From: Polaromonas sp. 39-63-25
GTDB taxonomy: Bacteria; Pseudomonadota; Gammaproteobacteria; Burkholderiales; Burkholderiaceae_C
Length of the DNA: 64,000 nucleotides
Direction of reading: 5' to 3'
NCBI RefSeq assembly: GCF_002278925.1
Contig: NZ_NCJH01000007.1
Span: 124,001 to 188,000 of the forward strand
Within the stretch, counting starts at the first letter, position 1. Each line of letters opens with the position of its first letter. This document shows positions 61,964 through 64,000 of the stretch, one piece after another. The notes beneath the pieces were generated by a model that had not been told where the DNA came from, made no database searches, and saw nothing but the letters and a program-made list of their open reading frames with translations. A program made the translations under genes and the position numbers.

Positions 61964-63264
61964 AAGCGCCGGGCATGAGCACCACTGCATCAACCGCCCT
62001 GCCGGGCGCACCCCAGCTGGCCTACCGCCAGGACGGCCTGTACCTCGAAGCGGCCCGCCTCGATACCCTGGCCAGCCAGTACGGCACACCGCTGTTCGTG
62101 TATTCCAAAGCTGCCATGCTGGCGGCCCTGGCGGCTTACCAGCAGGGCTTTGCCGGACGCAATGCGCAGATCTGTTATGCCATGAAGGCCAACTCCTCCT
62201 TGGGCGTGCTGCAGGTGTTTGCCCGTGCAGGCTGTGGCTTTGACATTGTCTCCGGCGGTGAGCTTGAGCGGGTGCTGGCGGCAGGCGGCGATGTGCGCAA
62301 AGTCATTTTTTCCGGGGTCGGCAAAACACGCTCCGAAATGCAGCAGGCCCTGACCGCAGGCATCGGCTGCTTCAATGTCGAGAGCGAGGCCGAACTGGAT
62401 GTACTGTCCGGGGTGGCGCTGGCCATGGGCCGCATCGCGCCGATCAGCATTCGCGTCAACCCGAATGTCGACCCGAAAACCCACCCCTATATCTCGACCG
62501 GTCTCAAGGGCAACAAGTTCGGTGTGGCGCACGAGGATGCACTGCGGATTTACCGATACGCGGCGTCGCTTGAAGGACTGCAGGTAGTCGGCATCGACTG
62601 CCACATCGGTTCGCAAATCACCGAAACCACCCCTTACCTGGACGCGATGGACCGGGTGCTGGACCTGGTCGACAGCATAGAAGCGGCGGGCATCACGATT
62701 GAACACATCGACTTTGGCGGGGGCCTGGGCATCAATTACAACCAGGACGCACCGCCCGCGGCAGATGTGCTCTGGCAGGAACTGCTGGCCAAACTGGATG
62801 CACGCGGCCATGGCGGCAAAAAACTGATGGTCGAGCCGGGTCGCTCGCTGGTGGGCAATGCCGGCGTCTGCCTGACCGAGGTGCTTTACCTCAAGCCCGG
62901 TGAGCAGAAGAATTTCTGCGTGATCGACGCCGCAATGAACGACCTGCCGCGTCCCGCCATGTACCAGGCGTTTCATGCCATCGTGCCGCTTGAGACGCAC
63001 CAGGACAGGCAGGAGTCGTCCTACGACGTGGTTGGCCCGGTCTGCGAAAGCGGCGACTGGATAGGCCGTGACCGCACGCTGGCTGTGGCCGCAGGCGATC
63101 GTCTGGCCGTGCTTTCGGCGGGCGCCTACTGCATGAGCATGGCGAGCAACTACAACACGAGGGGCCGTGCCGCCGAGGTACTGGTCGATGGTGAACAAGC
63201 CCATCTCATACGCAAGCGCGAAACAGCGGCCGACACCTTCCGCGGCGAAAAATTGTTGCCCTGA
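61960..63264 (+). CDS. lysA: Diaminopimelate decarboxylase
   Basis: Last step of lysine synthesis, PLP-dependent decarboxylation of meso-diaminopimelate. It has 434 residues. PLP lysine is K76 in YAMKANSS; GCGFDIVSGGEL, HIGSQITE, EPGRSLVGNAG and the second-subunit cysteine loop CESGDWIGRDR are present. The ATG overlapping the lptM stop is favoured; a second ATG five codons later is possible. Confidence 0.98.
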   Translation: MKAPGMSTTASTALPGAPQLAYRQDGLYLEAARLDTLASQYGTPLFVYSKAAMLAALAAYQQGFAGRNAQICYAMKANSSLGVLQVFARAGCGFDIVSGGELERVLAAGGDVRKVIFSGVGKTRSEMQQALTAGIGCFNVESEAELDVLSGVALAMGRIAPISIRVNPNVDPKTHPYISTGLKGNKFGVAHEDALRIYRYAASLEGLQVVGIDCHIGSQITETTPYLDAMDRVLDLVDSIEAAGITIEHIDFGGGLGINYNQDAPPAADVLWQELLAKLDARGHGGKKLMVEPGRSLVGNAGVCLTEVLYLKPGEQKNFCVIDAAMNDLPRPAMYQAFHAIVPLETHQDRQESSYDVVGPVCESGDWIGRDRTLAVAAGDRLAVLSAGAYCMSMASNYNTRGRAAEVLVDGEQAHLIRKRETAADTFRGEKLLP

Positions 63265-63276
63265 GGACAACGTCAC

Positions 63277-63290
63277 TTGATACTCATCAA
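63277..63290 (+). promoter_or_regulatory. Perfect FNR/CRP-family box
   Basis: TTGATACTCATCAA matches the FNR consensus TTGAT-N4-ATCAA at all ten fixed positions. A TAGAGT minus-10-like hexamer at 63313-63318 puts a start site near 63325, so the box centre would be about minus 41.5, the class II activator position. It lies 61 bp before the diiron-type gene. Confidence 0.75.
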
Positions 63291-63316
63291 ATGACCCTTG
63301 CAGGGGTGGGGGTAGA

Positions 63317-63337
63317 GTCGATTTACTTCAAATCGAC
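63317..63337 (+). promoter_or_regulatory. Inverted repeat at the predicted start site
   Basis: GTCGATTT and AAATCGAC form a perfect 8-bp inverted repeat around 5 nt, 13 bp before the ATG at 63351. It overlaps the predicted transcription start, so it is better placed for a repressor than for a terminator. Confidence 0.45.
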
Positions 63338-63350
63338 GTTAAGCACTGAC

Positions 63351-64000
63351 ATGGCTCTGGAACTTTACCGCGACAAAAATCACGCCTGCCTGATGTTCAC
63401 CGACCTCATTGAGGAAGATGGACAAGCGGTTCAGGCCAACCAGTTTCTCATCGTGGACCACGGCACGGGGGCCATCATTGATCCCGGCGGCAACCTGGCC
63501 TACAACGAACTGTTCATGGGCATGACGCAGCATTTTCCGCCGCACAAGCTGTCCTACATCATCGCTTCACATGCCGACCCCGACATCATCGCTTCACTGG
63601 ATCGCTGGCTAAGCAGCACCCAGGCCATGCTGGTAATTTCAAGGGTGTGGGAGCGTTTTGCTCCGCATTTCACCAAGGTCGGCAAGACCGAAAACCGTGT
63701 GATCGGCGTGCCCGACGGTGGCGGACGCCTGCCTCTGGGTGCCAATGAACTATGGTTGATCCCGGCGCACTTCATGCACTCCGAAGGCAATTTTCACTTC
63801 TACGATCCGATCAGCCGCATCCTGTTCACCGGCGATCTCGGCGTGTCGATGATGTCCGGCGCCCAGGCGCGCCAGCCGGTCACCAGCCTCAAGCCGCACA
63901 TACCCCTGATGGAAGGTTTCCACCGGCGCTACATGGTCTCGAACAAGATCCTGCGGCTGTGGGTCAACATGGTGCGCCCCATGGACATCGCCATGCTGGT
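63351..64000 (+). CDS. Oxygen-binding diiron-type metallo-beta-lactamase-fold protein, 5' part
   Basis: The first 216 codons of a protein running past the window end. The fold resembles the ODP (FprA-like) metallo-beta-lactamase domain. Candidate metal ligands are HADPD in IIASHADPDII, H in PAHFMHSEGNFHFY and D in ILFTGDLG. The first motif has H-x-D-x-D rather than the H-x-E-x-D-H of flavodiiron NO/O2 reductases. A C-terminal flavodoxin domain cannot be checked here. The FNR box upstream suggests low-oxygen expression. Function (O2/NO reduction or sensing) is inference. Confidence 0.75.
   Translation, partial: MALELYRDKNHACLMFTDLIEEDGQAVQANQFLIVDHGTGAIIDPGGNLAYNELFMGMTQHFPPHKLSYIIASHADPDIIASLDRWLSSTQAMLVISRVWERFAPHFTKVGKTENRVIGVPDGGGRLPLGANELWLIPAHFMHSEGNFHFYDPISRILFTGDLGVSMMSGAQARQPVTSLKPHIPLMEGFHRRYMVSNKILRLWVNMVRPMDIAML

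Overview
This 64 kb window is ordinary chromosomal sequence from a betaproteobacterium of the order Burkholderiales, most likely family Comamonadaceae (Polaromonas/Rhodoferax-like; the genus is inferred from protein flavour and intergenic repeats, not proven). The supporting gene orders are secA-M23-dciA, petABC-sspA-sspB, murA-hisGDCBHAFIE-hinT-tatABC, pilMNOPQ-aroKB-dgt-gltBD and cyaY/lptM/lysA. DNA is GC-rich and tightly packed. There is no prophage, CRISPR array, rRNA or integrated plasmid.

Layout. 1-4.4 kb: 3' end of proB, a CNP1-like secreted protein, a broken rppH, proS and a lytic transglycosylase. 4.4-11.5 kb: mutT with a DUF815 ATPase, argJ, secA, an M23 peptidase and dciA. 11.5-16 kb: tRNA-Thr(TGT), sspB, sspA and the cytochrome bc1 operon petABC. 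16-22.6 kb: mscL, pdxA, a membrane protein with a degenerate GGDEF domain, a Nif3-like protein, cysteine synthase and a DegS/DegQ-like protease. 22.6-33.7 kb: a long minus-strand array tatCBA, hinT, a small membrane protein, the full histidine pathway and murA. 33.7-40 kb: bolA, an ABC-2 exporter and the mla phospholipid-transport genes. 40-47.5 kb: glutamate synthase gltBD and a REP-associated tyrosine transposase (RAYT). 47.6-53.3 kb: a branched-chain amino acid type binding protein, an MFS transporter, dgt, aroB and aroK. 53.4-58.6 kb: type IV pilus genes pilQPONM. 58.8-64 kb: PBP1a, cyaY, lptM, lysA and the start of a diiron-type metallo-beta-lactamase-fold protein behind a perfect FNR box.

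The unusual layer is non-coding. Two dispersed repeat families are woven into the operons. One (seven copies, about 90-110 bp) is a GC-rich two-hairpin element that usually starts directly at a stop codon. The other (eight copies, about 55 bp) has the form GCTAT-N6-ATAGCTGC ... GGGCTGNAGGCC-TTTT. One copy lies in frame inside the Nif3-like gene, and another supplies the start codon and first codons of hisD. A RAYT gene is present, flanked by a third, AT-richer repeat. The clearest coding anomaly is rppH: its promoter is intact, but about 61 bp are missing after codon 8 and the Nudix frame is broken. Functions are assigned from recognisable motifs and synteny; no database search was run.
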